A stretch of DNA of 64,000 bases from Sideroxydans sp. CL21 (GTDB taxonomy: Bacteria > Pseudomonadota > Gammaproteobacteria > Burkholderiales > Gallionellaceae). The DNA is taken from the NCBI RefSeq assembly GCF_902459525.1, contig NZ_LR699166.1, forward strand, positions 3,708,858-3,772,857, read 5' to 3'. The notes under the pieces are model-generated. The model was given only the letters and a program-made list of their open reading frames with translations, was not told the origin of the DNA and did no database searches. The position numbers and the translations under genes were made by a program. The stretch's first letter is position 1. Each line of letters begins with the position of its first letter. Below, in pieces: positions 39,119 to 49,377 of this stretch.

Positions 39119-39273
39119 AACAGCTACACCAGCAGCAAAACAGAGTGAAAATGCGATTGCAAAAACAGCTCATTTCACGCATTCTTTACCCCCAGTTTGA
39201 GCCCCTGATTTGGCACTTCAAAGTGGCGCCATTACGGCGGAAATCAGTGGCGCCTTAATGCCGAAAAGTGACA

Positions 39274-39278
39274 GCACT
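39274..39278. repeat. Target-site duplication, right copy (GCACT)
   Basis: Identical to 36575-36579 and immediately after the right IS end. Joining base 36579 to base 39279 restores the hsdR reading frame without any other change. Confidence 0.85.
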
Positions 39279-39987
39279 CAAGGCTTGGCAGGACGCGCAG
39301 GCGCTGAAGGATGCTAAAGCAGTACAGGCGGCGCAGGATGAAATGAATGCACTGCAATTGTTCAAGCGCGACCTCGGCACCTTCATGCGCGTGTATGCCT
39401 TCCTGTCGCAGATATTCGACTACGGCAACACGGCCATTGAGAAACGCGCGATCTTCTTCCGGCGCTTGCTGCCGCTGCTTGAATTTGGCCGCGAACGCGA
39501 AGGCGTGGACTTATCCAAGGTGGTGCTGACCCACCACAAGCTGAAAAATCAGGGCAAGCGTGCCTTGCCGTTAGGTGCAGGTGAACCTCTTCCTCCGCTG
39601 ACCGATCCGGGCTGTGGTCAGTTACAGGAAAAAGAAAAGGCGCGCCTCGCAGAAATCATCGAGAAGGTAAACACGCTGTTTGATGGCGAATTGAGCGACG
39701 ACGACAAGCTGGTGTATGTGAACCATGTGCTGAAGGGCAAGTTGCTTGAATCGGACATCCTAGTGCAGCAAGCCAATAATAACACCAAGGAACAATTCTC
39801 CAATTCACCGGATCTCGCTACGGAGATTATGAACGCGGTGATGGATGCGCTCTCGGCACATACGACAATGAGTAAGCAGGCTCTGGATTCTGAAAAGGTG
39901 CGTAGCGGGTTAAAGGATGTGTTGCTTGGACCGGCGAAGCTTTATGAATCGCTGCGTCAACGGGGAAACGAGGCAGGAATACGCTAA
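39279..39987 (+). pseudogene. hsdR: HsdR C-terminal fragment downstream of IS21
   Basis: The remaining 236 codons of hsdR, starting at the third base of the Leu816 codon and reading KAWQDAQALKDAKAV onwards to a natural stop. This is the C-terminal helical domain that contacts HsdM and HsdS (IFDYGNTAIEKRAIFF and later LVYVNHVLKGKLLESD). Joined to the upstream part it gives a 1051-residue HsdR, a normal length. The IS right end happens to create an in-frame GTG at 39268, so a separate 239-residue polypeptide is conceivable, though no ribosome site is visible. Confidence 0.92.
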
Positions 39988-40339
39988 ACGGCCCTTTGGG
40001 GCGAAAACTATTGCAAGTGGGGGTTACCCTCAGTTGGTGGCTAATAAGCCGTTATAGGCGATTCTGGCATGTTTTTCATTTTTTCTTTAATTTATTGTGG
40101 TTTAATTGATAGTAAGCGCACGCGTTTGGTGGTTTGACGTATTAAATGAGTATTTCCGTATCTCATAATAAAAAATGACCGCGGATATTTCGCGGTCATC
40201 TCTACTTCTAGCTTTGGCCAAATTTTGCACAAGCTGTTTTGTGCATTTTGACCTAAACCTTCGGTGGCTATTAGGTTTCAGCTCATTTCATTTGGTGAGA
40301 AAAGTTTCACCTTTTGTGAGAACCTACAAACCTATAAGA
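39988..40339. other. Non-coding junction between the restriction island and gyrB
   Basis: A 352-base gene-free stretch where hsdR and gyrB converge. The left 170 bases are AT-rich without recognisable features. A gyrB-side terminator lies at 40170-40199. A TGCACAA / TTGTGCA dyad is near 40227-40246, and a GGTGA / TCACC dyad near 40293-40310. I see no tRNA or integrase, so the island has no obvious site-specific junction here. Confidence 0.5.
40170..40199 (-). terminator. Intrinsic terminator after gyrB
   Basis: A perfect 9-bp stem (ATGACCGCG / CGCGGTCAT, seven-base loop) is followed on the minus strand by a run of Ts (40175 down to 40170). It is about 140 bases past the gyrB stop, the nearest convincing terminator for the dnaA-dnaN-gyrB unit. 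Confidence 0.85.
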
Positions 40340-42778
<2,439 letters not shown>

Positions 42779-42792
42779 TTACTTTCCATTAC

Positions 42793-42808
42793 TGTTTCAC
42801 GTGGAACA
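42793..42808. promoter_or_regulatory. parS-like centromere site (gyrB-dnaN gap)
   Basis: The 16-mer TGTTTCACGTGGAACA differs by one base from the palindromic ParB-binding consensus TGTTTCACGTGAAACA. It lies in the 41-base gap between dnaN and gyrB, about 10 kb from parAB. One of two such sites in the window. Confidence 0.85.
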
Positions 42809-42810
42809 AA

Positions 42811-43914
42811 TTAGATACGCATTGGCATGACTACATATTTATAGTCATCTTTATCCGGGATAGTGATCAGGAGACTACTATTTTGATCGCCAAACGAGAG
42901 AATTAGATTTTGAGTACTGATGTTATTAATACCGTCCAGCAGGTAGTTTACATTGAAGCCAATATCCAAAGGCGCTCCTTGATAATCGTTTTCAATATCT
43001 TCCTGAGCTTCTTCCTGCTCGCTATTGCTGCTGATGATGCGTAAATTCTTTTCGGTCAATAACAGACGCACTCCACGAAACTTTTCATTAGACAAAATCG
43101 CGGCGCGCTGCAACGCCTGCAATATAGTCAGTCGATCCAATTTCAGGTGATTGGAATGGGTTGGAATGACCCGGTTGTAATCAGGAAACTTGCCATCAAT
43201 TACTTTGGAGGTTAGGACGACATCTGCAAATGATATCCGAACTTGTTTCTCTGCCAGTTCAAGCTGGACTTTATCTTCGGTGTCTTGCAGCAGTTTCAAT
43301 AATTCATTGACTGTCTTGCGGGAAAGAATGACTTCCTGTTTTTTGTAGCTTTCTTTAAGTTCTTCACTAATAAAAGCCAAGCGGTGACCATCTGTTGCAA
43401 TGAGTTTAATGGAAGTGCCGTCTACGACCAGAAGCACTCCATTTAGGTAATAGCGGATATCTTGTTGGGCCATGGCGTACTGCACGGAACTCAATAGTCG
43501 ACGTAAAACACCTTGTTCAATTTGGACCCTGGCTGCACCAACCAATTGTTCAGCCAGCATAGGAAAATCTTGTGCTGGTAGAGTTTGTAGACTGAAGCGG
43601 CTTTTGTTCGCTTTTACCAATAAACGGTTGTCTTGATCGTCTAAGAATATCGTGCTGTTATCGGGAATGGCGCGCAGAATTTCCTGGAGTTTCTTTGCGG
43701 AAATAGTAATTGCACTTTCCGTTCCGTCAAGTTCAGCTTTAAGTTGTGCTTCTATCTGTATTTCCAGATCCGTTGTAACAAACCGTACGCCGTCTTTGTT
43801 CTTTTTGATCAGTACGTTTGAAAGGATAGGCAAGGGTTGCTTACGTTCTACAATACCTACAACTGCTTGCAAAGGTTTGAGTAAATCGTTTCGATCTATT
43901 TGCTTAATGAACAT
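42811..43914 (-). CDS. dnaN: DNA polymerase III beta subunit (sliding clamp)
   Basis: The sliding clamp of the replicative polymerase. The 367-residue protein has the three-fold repeated clamp domain and ends in the conserved YKYVVMPMRI segment, with RYYLNGVLL and TDGHRLAFI in the middle domain. It is on the same strand as dnaA, 200 bases downstream, in the order dnaA-dnaN-gyrB. recF, often found between dnaN and gyrB, is absent. Confidence 0.97.
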   Translation of the reverse strand: MFIKQIDRNDLLKPLQAVVGIVERKQPLPILSNVLIKKNKDGVRFVTTDLEIQIEAQLKAELDGTESAITISAKKLQEILRAIPDNSTIFLDDQDNRLLVKANKSRFSLQTLPAQDFPMLAEQLVGAARVQIEQGVLRRLLSSVQYAMAQQDIRYYLNGVLLVVDGTSIKLIATDGHRLAFISEELKESYKKQEVILSRKTVNELLKLLQDTEDKVQLELAEKQVRISFADVVLTSKVIDGKFPDYNRVIPTHSNHLKLDRLTILQALQRAAILSNEKFRGVRLLLTEKNLRIISSNSEQEEAQEDIENDYQGAPLDIGFNVNYLLDGINNISTQNLILSFGDQNSSLLITIPDKDDYKYVVMPMRI

Positions 43915-44114
43915 ATGTTTCCTTTAAAAACACAACAATAATAATAATAGGCACTGAATTTATGGATAACTAATATTATTCTTACATTACAAAAACTTAA
44001 TTCATTAATTTCCTGTTCATAAAACTGCTTATCATTGCTTATTGTTTGTGTATAACTATTTCAAAATGATGTTTATGCAGGTTCATTTACAAACTATACA
44101 CACGATATACATGG
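43915..44114. other. dnaA-dnaN intergenic region, AT-rich, candidate origin element
   Basis: A 200-base, strongly AT-rich spacer. It contains DnaA-box-like sequences: TATGGATAA at 43961-43969 (reverse of TTATCCATA) and TGTGTATAA at 44047-44055 (reverse of TTATACACA), each one mismatch from TTATCCACA. Several long A/T tracts could act as a duplex-unwinding element. It may be part of oriC or only the dnaN promoter region. Confidence 0.5.
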
Positions 44115-45461
44115 CTATCCACGTAACGTCTGATTCAATAAGTTGAAATCGGCATTTAATGCAGAATCGGTATTACGCAAAGACTCTATAGTTTTGCATG
44201 CGTGTAATACAGTGGAATGATCCCTTCCTCCAAAAGCATTCCCAATTTCAGGGAGACTTAATTGAGTAAGTTCTCGTGCAAGTGTCATAGCGATTTGGCG
44301 TGGTCTTGCAATTATTCTTGTGCGCTTTTTGGATAGCAATTCAATAATCTTTATGCGATAAAAATCGGCTACCGTTTTTTGGATATTCTCTATTGAAACT
44401 TGCTTATTTTGTGCAGCCAGCAAGTCTTTAAGAGCTTCCTTTGCCAAGTCTATAGATATCTGACGCTTGTGGAATTTGGCATATGCCTCGATACGATTTA
44501 AAGCGCCTTCCAATTCTCGAATATTGGAGCGAACGTGTTTGGCTATGAAGAAAGCCACATCTTCACTGATAGGGAAATTACTGGCAGCTGATTTTTGCAG
44601 CAGAATGGCGACTCTCATTTCTAAACCAGGTGGTTCTATGGCTACAGTCAGTCCACAGGTAAAACGTGAAGTTAGACGAGGTTCAATACCTGAAATTTCT
44701 TTTGGAAATGTATCGCAGGTTATAACAACTTGTTTATTTGTATCAATAAGAGAATTTAATGTGTAAAAAAACTCTTGTTGGGTACCTGGTTTGTCCGCAA
44801 TGAACTGAATGTCGTCAATCAGGAGTAAATCTAGTGAGTTATAAAACTGTTTGAATTCATCAAAGTTCTTAGTCTGAAATGCACGAACTACTCCTGAAAT
44901 ATAGTTTGTAGCATGTACATAGCAGATTTTTGCGTCTGGATTCTGTTTACTGACAAGATTCCCAATAGACTGCAAAAGGTGAGTTTTTCCTAACCCTACA
45001 CCTCCATAAATAAATAAAGGGTTGTAGGCTATACCGGGCGTTTCAGAAACTTGTATGGCTGCAGCATGGGCTAATTGGTTTGCCTTACCAGTTACAAAGG
45101 TATCAAAAACCAGCGCTGGGTTTAGTTTATTCTGATTTTTTGAGTTTATTTTTTGCGTTGGCGCCACAGACTTAATTGAAACGGGCTCTGCTACATTTGG
45201 ACTGAGCGGCTTAATACCTCGCTTCTCAATGCGCAGCTCAATTTGAGGTGGTGCTGAAAAGAATGGAAGAGCGCGTTTGGATATCTCTGGTAAAAAGCGC
45301 TCTTGTACAATCCGTAATGTAAAACTGTTGGGTGCTGTAAGAACGAGTTTATTGCCATCGATCTCGAAAATCAACGGTTTAATCCATGAGTTATATTGTT
45401 GTAATGGCAGCTGTTCCTTGAAAAAACTAAGGCAGCTACCAGACAAACTTTGGGCAGACAT
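44115..45461 (-). CDS. dnaA: Chromosomal replication initiator DnaA
   Basis: DnaA binds DnaA boxes and opens the origin. The 448-residue protein has an N-terminal DnaB-interaction domain (residues 1-80), a variable linker, the AAA+ domain (Walker A GGVGLGKTHLLQ, Walker B LLIDDIQF), and the C-terminal DNA-binding domain with signature GGRDHSTVLHACKTI. I use the ATG at 45461; a TTG seven codons upstream is possible. It is divergent from rpmH, the standard origin layout. Confidence 0.96.
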   Translation of the reverse strand: MSAQSLSGSCLSFFKEQLPLQQYNSWIKPLIFEIDGNKLVLTAPNSFTLRIVQERFLPEISKRALPFFSAPPQIELRIEKRGIKPLSPNVAEPVSIKSVAPTQKINSKNQNKLNPALVFDTFVTGKANQLAHAAAIQVSETPGIAYNPLFIYGGVGLGKTHLLQSIGNLVSKQNPDAKICYVHATNYISGVVRAFQTKNFDEFKQFYNSLDLLLIDDIQFIADKPGTQQEFFYTLNSLIDTNKQVVITCDTFPKEISGIEPRLTSRFTCGLTVAIEPPGLEMRVAILLQKSAASNFPISEDVAFFIAKHVRSNIRELEGALNRIEAYAKFHKRQISIDLAKEALKDLLAAQNKQVSIENIQKTVADFYRIKIIELLSKKRTRIIARPRQIAMTLARELTQLSLPEIGNAFGGRDHSTVLHACKTIESLRNTDSALNADFNLLNQTLRG

Positions 45462-45604
45462 AGGCAGAAAAATGTATCGCAATTGTTGCGTCGCATTCTA
45501 CAAGCTATGGATAAAGTTATCCACAGCATAAAAAGACTTGACAGGAATCACGCTAACGATTGTAATCGCGCGCTTTTCAACAGTAAAACAGTCAGGAGCT
45601 AATC
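45462..45604. other. dnaA-rpmH divergent region with DnaA boxes, probable oriC component
   Basis: Contains a perfect DnaA box TTATCCACA at 45517-45525 and an inverted near-box TATGGATAA at 45506-45514, separated by only two bases. The rpmH promoter lies to the right. Genes diverge from here, with dnaA-dnaN-gyrB leftward and rpmH to atp rightward, as expected at a replication origin. Confidence 0.65.
45538..45566 (+). promoter_or_regulatory. Sigma-70 type promoter of rpmH
   Basis: TTGACA (45538-45543), a 17-base spacer, then TGTAAT (45561-45566), 39 bases before the rpmH start. The -35 hexamer is perfect and the spacing ideal. It lies about 12 bases from the DnaA box at 45517, so DnaA could influence it. 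Confidence 0.75.
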
Positions 45605-45739
45605 ATGAAACGTACATATCAACCATCGGTTACCAAAAGAAAACGTACTCACGGATTTTTGGTTCGCATGAAAACCAAAGGTGGGCGCGCTGTTATAGCA
45701 GCACGTCGTGCACGTGGCCGCGTACGCCTTGGCGTGTGA
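45605..45739 (+). CDS. rpmH: 50S ribosomal protein L34
   Basis: A 44-residue, highly basic protein ([19 protein letters not shown] start, ending [10 protein letters not shown]), which is ribosomal protein L34. It is preceded by a CAGGAG ribosome site. It is first in the rpmH-rnpA-yidD-yidC-mnmE string on the plus strand, next to dnaA. Confidence 0.98.
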   Translation: MKRTYQPSVTKRKRTHGFLVRMKTKGGRAVIAARRARGRVRLGV

Positions 45740-46091
45740 ATCCAAAGTAGACCGGACTTTACCCCGGCGCTACAGGCTATCGCGTCGGGAGGGATTTTCT
45801 CGGATACTGCAACAAAGGGCGCAAATCAACACTTGGTTTGCCGTCCATAGCGAATTGAATTTAACTGGACATGCTCGGCTTGGCATGTCTGTCAGCAAGC
45901 GAATTATACACGCATCAACACAGCGAAATATTGCCAAGCGATTGATTCGTGAATGTTTTCGTCGTTACGCCAGGCATGGAGTCTCACGCGATGTCGTTAT
46001 TCGGTTACGCAGGCCACTTGAAATAAAAGATCTCTCGAAAGCCAGAGTCATGTTGGGTGAAATGTTAGAATCCGTACTGGCGGCTAAATGA
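45708..46091 (+). CDS. rnpA: Ribonuclease P protein component
   Basis: RnpA is the protein subunit of RNase P, which matures tRNA 5' ends. The body shows [16 protein letters not shown] and the RNR-like signature [22 protein letters not shown]. The start is uncertain: no ATG is available, and the frame runs up into rpmH. GTG at 45708 (127 residues) or 45714 and TTG at 45729 are all possible, and each overlaps rpmH. Overlap with rpmH is common. The stop overlaps the yidD start (ATGA). Confidence 0.93.
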   Translation: MHVAAYALACESKVDRTLPRRYRLSRREGFSRILQQRAQINTWFAVHSELNLTGHARLGMSVSKRIIHASTQRNIAKRLIRECFRRYARHGVSRDVVIRLRRPLEIKDLSKARVMLGEMLESVLAAK

Positions 46092-46297
46092 AATTAATCC
46101 TGTTATTTATTGTTCGGGCTTACCAATTATTGATCAGTCCCGTGCTTCCCCAGTCGTGCCGTTTTAGCCCTTCTTGTTCGCAGTATTCCCTGGAAGCCAT
46201 ATCAAAATATGGCGCTTTCAAGGGATTTTGGCTGACAATTAAGCGATTGATTCGTTGTAATCCTTGGAACCCGGGCGGATACGATCCAGTCCCATAA
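46088..46297 (+). CDS. yidD: Membrane protein insertion efficiency factor YidD
   Basis: A 69-residue protein with an amphipathic N-terminus and the invariant [15 protein letters not shown] and [13 protein letters not shown] segments. YidD assists YidC in inner-membrane protein insertion. It lies between rnpA (4-base overlap) and yidC (22 bases). Confidence 0.96.
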   Translation: MKLILLFIVRAYQLLISPVLPQSCRFSPSCSQYSLEAISKYGAFKGFWLTIKRLIRCNPWNPGGYDPVP

Positions 46298-46319
46298 CTG
46301 AAATACAGGTGAAACCTTG

Positions 46320-47960
46320 ATGGACATGCGGCGGTTGTTCTTATTCCTGATTTTTTCCTTTTCTCTGGTTTTGCTCTGGGGCGCGTGGACTCGTCAAAAT
46401 CAACCGGTGCCACAGGTTGCAACGATTCCAGCTGCAAAGGATGACCCTTCTGTACCAGCGGAACTGGCTAAGTCAGGAGAACATACAGTTGCATCCACTG
46501 CTGTTGAAGTTCAAAAAGACGTGACCGGCAAAAAGGTCGTCGTGACAACCGATATCTTCATGGTTGAAATCAACACAGTCGGCGGAAATATCCAGCGCTT
46601 GGATTTGTTAAAACACAAGGACTCAAACGACCAAAGCAAGCCATTTACACTGTTACAACAAAAAGGTGAACACTTTTATGTTGCTCAATCGGGATTGCTA
46701 GGAAAGGGATTACCGACCCATAACGCAGAGTTTTCAACTGAAGGTCAGGACTTTCACCTTGCCGATGGCAAAGATACGTTAGAAGTACGTTTGAAGGCAC
46801 TGAATACAGGTGATGCAAGTGTAACGAAGGTATATACGTTCCATCGTGACAGCTATCTTGTTGATGTTTCATATGAAATTGAAAACCATGGAACTACCGT
46901 TTTAACCCCTTCCGCATATTTTCAACTTGTACGCGATTCGGTAGCTATTTCAGGATCTTCGAAATTCGTTCCTACCTTTACTGGGCCGGCTGTTTATACT
47001 GATCATGACAAGTTTAAAAAGATCCAGTTTTCCGACATCGACAATAACAAAGTGAAGCTCCCGGTCAATCCTGATAACGGTTGGATCGGGATGTTGCAGC
47101 ACTATTTTGTGTCTGCTTGGTTGCCGGCAGCAAAAGGACCCCGAGAGTTTTACACCAAAAAGCTGGATAACAACGAATACTCTGCAGGTGTGATACTGCC
47201 AGTCGCAAATATCGAGCCTGGTCAGACGGGGCGCATATCCACCACACTTTACGCAGGGCCAGCTCAAACGAAACTGGATGAAATCGCACCGGGTCTCGGA
47301 TTGACAGTGGATTATGGGTGGCTAACGATATTTTCAACTCCGCTGTTTTGGCTGATGTCCCACATTAATGATTGGGTACATAACTGGGGTGTTTCCATCA
47401 TCCTGCTGACAGTATTGATAAAATTGGCGTTCTTCCCGCTGTCAGCTGCAAGTTATCGATCCATGGCTAAAATGCGTCTGGTAGCTCCCAAGTTGGAGAA
47501 GATAAAGCAGCAATATAGCGATGATCGAGATAAATTGAATCACGCGATGATGGATTTGTACAAAACGGAAAAAATCAATCCGCTGGGTGGTTGCTTGCCT
47601 ATGGTGATCCAGATACCGGTGTTTATTGCACTTTATTGGGCTATTTTGTCCAGCGTGGAACTGCGTCACGCGCCTTTCTTTGGCTGGATTACCGACTTGT
47701 CGGCAACCGACCCGTATTATGTCTTGCCCCTGATCATGGGTGTCAGCATGCTGGTTCAGAGCAAACTAAACCCCTTGCCACCGGATCCAATGCAGGCGAA
47801 GCTCATGCAAATCATGCCCATTGTGTTCAGCGTCGTATTTTTCTTTTTCCCAGCCGGTTTGGTCCTGTACTCTGTTGTAAACAACATCCTTTCCATTACC
47901 CAGCAGTGGTACATCACCCGCGGACAAGCAGCCGCACGCAAAGGTGGCGTCAAAGCTTGA
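46320..47960 (+). CDS. yidC: Membrane protein insertase YidC
   Basis: YidC inserts proteins into the inner membrane. The 546-residue protein has an N-terminal transmembrane anchor ([18 protein letters not shown]), a large periplasmic beta domain (about residues 50-340), and the conserved five-helix insertase core ([40 protein letters not shown], then the C-terminal [19 protein letters not shown]). Start at the ATG 46320 with AGGTGA upstream; a TTG precedes it by one codon. The end overlaps mnmE by 17 bases. Confidence 0.97.
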   Translation: MDMRRLFLFLIFSFSLVLLWGAWTRQNQPVPQVATIPAAKDDPSVPAELAKSGEHTVASTAVEVQKDVTGKKVVVTTDIFMVEINTVGGNIQRLDLLKHKDSNDQSKPFTLLQQKGEHFYVAQSGLLGKGLPTHNAEFSTEGQDFHLADGKDTLEVRLKALNTGDASVTKVYTFHRDSYLVDVSYEIENHGTTVLTPSAYFQLVRDSVAISGSSKFVPTFTGPAVYTDHDKFKKIQFSDIDNNKVKLPVNPDNGWIGMLQHYFVSAWLPAAKGPREFYTKKLDNNEYSAGVILPVANIEPGQTGRISTTLYAGPAQTKLDEIAPGLGLTVDYGWLTIFSTPLFWLMSHINDWVHNWGVSIILLTVLIKLAFFPLSAASYRSMAKMRLVAPKLEKIKQQYSDDRDKLNHAMMDLYKTEKINPLGGCLPMVIQIPVFIALYWAILSSVELRHAPFFGWITDLSATDPYYVLPLIMGVSMLVQSKLNPLPPDPMQAKLMQIMPIVFSVVFFFFPAGLVLYSVVNNILSITQQWYITRGQAAARKGGVKA

Positions 47961-49287
47961 TAATATCGCGGCGATAGCCACCGCCCCTGGGCGCGGTGGT
48001 ATCGGCGTGGTTCGGGTATCCGGACGAGGTCTGGCAGAAATGGCCTTCGTTCTGACCGGAAAGCAACTCGTTCCCAGATTCGCGACTTACACCCCCTTTC
48101 TTGCAGCTGACGGTACGGCGCTGGATCAGGGTATCGCCCTGATTTTTTCAGCTCCGCATTCCTATACCGGGGAAGAAATACTGGAACTTCAGGGGCACGG
48201 CGGTCCGGCCGTGTTGCAATCTGTATTGCAACGCTGTTTGGATCTGGGAGCACGTCTTGCACAACCGGGTGAATTCACGCAACGTGCTTTCCTCAACGAC
48301 AAAATCGATCTAGCCCAGGCAGAAAGTGTAGCTGACTTGATTGATGCCACTACCGAACAAGCGGCCCGTAGCGCCATGCGCTCATTGCAGGGTGAATTCT
48401 CCACAACAATTAATGACGTAGTAGCCCGACTTATAGACCTTCGCATGCTGGTCGAAGCAACTCTGGATTTTCCTGAAGAAGAAATCGGTGATTCGGATCG
48501 GCAACTTTGCGCAAGCAAACTTATTTCCGTCCTGCAAGAAGTAGGACGCATTGAAGGTTTGGCGAAACTAGGCAGTATTTTGCGTGAAGGCGCACAAGTG
48601 GTGCTGGTTGGCGCACCTAACGCTGGAAAATCCAGTCTATTGAATCGTCTCGCAGGTGAAGAAATTGCATTAGTGAGCGACGTGCCGGGAACAACCCGTG
48701 ATTCTATACGACAAGCGCTACAAGTAAAAGGTGTGCCATTGCACCTGATTGATACAGCCGGGTTGCGCGAAACCGCAGACGAGGTTGAACTGATGGGTAT
48801 AGCACGCACACAATTAGCCCTGACAAGAGCCGATGTGGTACTAGTGCTGCTGGATGAGTCACAACAACGCGCTGAACCTGACGATCGAGCGATTCTGGAA
48901 CAACTTCCTGCCAAAGTACCAAGACTGTATTTGCACAACAAGATCGACTTGAGCGGCCATTTAGCTAGCGTTGAAATTCGAAACGGGGAATGTCATCTCT
49001 TTCTTTCAGCCAAAACAGGTGAAGGAATGGAAATGCTTCAGGACAAATTGCTTGAAAATATCGGCTGGCATCAGGAAACGGGCGTCTTCATGGCACGTAC
49101 GCGGCACTTGGAAGCGCTTTCGCGTGCAGGGCAACACCTTATCGCAGCCAAACATCTGCTTGATCACCCAGAGTTATTTGCAGAAGAATTGCGACAGGCA
49201 CAGAGTGATCTCAACGCTATTACTGGCGAATTTACAGCAGACGATTTGTTGGGTGAAATTTTCAGCCGGTTCTGTATTGGTAAATAA
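47944..49287 (+). CDS. mnmE: tRNA uridine-5-carboxymethylaminomethyl modification GTPase MnmE
   Basis: MnmE with MnmG modifies the wobble uridine of several tRNAs. The 447-residue protein has an N-terminal folate-binding domain ([17 protein letters not shown]) and a helical domain that holds the G domain: G1 [15 protein letters not shown]2 with GTTRDS, G3 DTAGLRE, and G4 NKID. It ends in FCIGK with the catalytic Cys. The start is GTG at 47944, inside the end of yidC. Adjacent to mnmG with a parS site between. Confidence 0.96.
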   Translation: MASKLDNIAAIATAPGRGGIGVVRVSGRGLAEMAFVLTGKQLVPRFATYTPFLAADGTALDQGIALIFSAPHSYTGEEILELQGHGGPAVLQSVLQRCLDLGARLAQPGEFTQRAFLNDKIDLAQAESVADLIDATTEQAARSAMRSLQGEFSTTINDVVARLIDLRMLVEATLDFPEEEIGDSDRQLCASKLISVLQEVGRIEGLAKLGSILREGAQVVLVGAPNAGKSSLLNRLAGEEIALVSDVPGTTRDSIRQALQVKGVPLHLIDTAGLRETADEVELMGIARTQLALTRADVVLVLLDESQQRAEPDDRAILEQLPAKVPRLYLHNKIDLSGHLASVEIRNGECHLFLSAKTGEGMEMLQDKLLENIGWHQETGVFMARTRHLEALSRAGQHLIAAKHLLDHPELFAEELRQAQSDLNAITGEFTADDLLGEIFSRFCIGK

Positions 49288-49288
49288 T

Positions 49289-49304
49289 TGTTTCACGTGA
49301 AACA
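49289..49304. promoter_or_regulatory. Perfect parS centromere site (mnmE-mnmG gap)
   Basis: The 16-mer TGTTTCACGTGAAACA matches the ParB/Spo0J consensus exactly and is fully palindromic. It begins one base after the mnmE stop and is 2.6 kb from parA, as expected for origin-proximal centromere sites. Confidence 0.95.
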
Positions 49305-49377
49305 TTGCATCGCGCAAAGTTTTCGTGGTGAATAACTTTTGAGTTATGATGCGCGTCCTCATTTTGATGGGTGACAA

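Larger units (their letters stand above)
36580..39273 (+). mobile_element. IS21-family insertion sequence, complete (2694 bp)
   Basis: The element carries istA and istB and has TGT...ACA ends with imperfect 25-base terminal inverted repeats (19 of 25 matching; 36580-36604 and 39249-39273). It is flanked by a GCACT duplication. Five copies of a roughly 20-base motif (TTCCGGCRTWAWGGMGCCA) lie at 36587, 36611, 36636, 36661 and 36686 with 24-25 base spacing, and two inverted copies lie at the right end (39224 and 39248). These are multiple transposase-binding sites as expected for IS21. Sub-terminal ATCAGGGGCTC / GAGCCCCTGAT are also inverted. It splits hsdR. Confidence 0.95.

Noticed and set aside
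34133..39987. Frameshift or sequencing error as the cause of the broken hsdR
   Set aside because: The IS ends, the GCACT duplication and the exact frame restoration explain the break fully.
39988..40169. A tRNA or small RNA in the hsdR-gyrB gap
   Set aside because: No cloverleaf, no conserved T-loop, and no promoter plus terminator pair on the plus strand.
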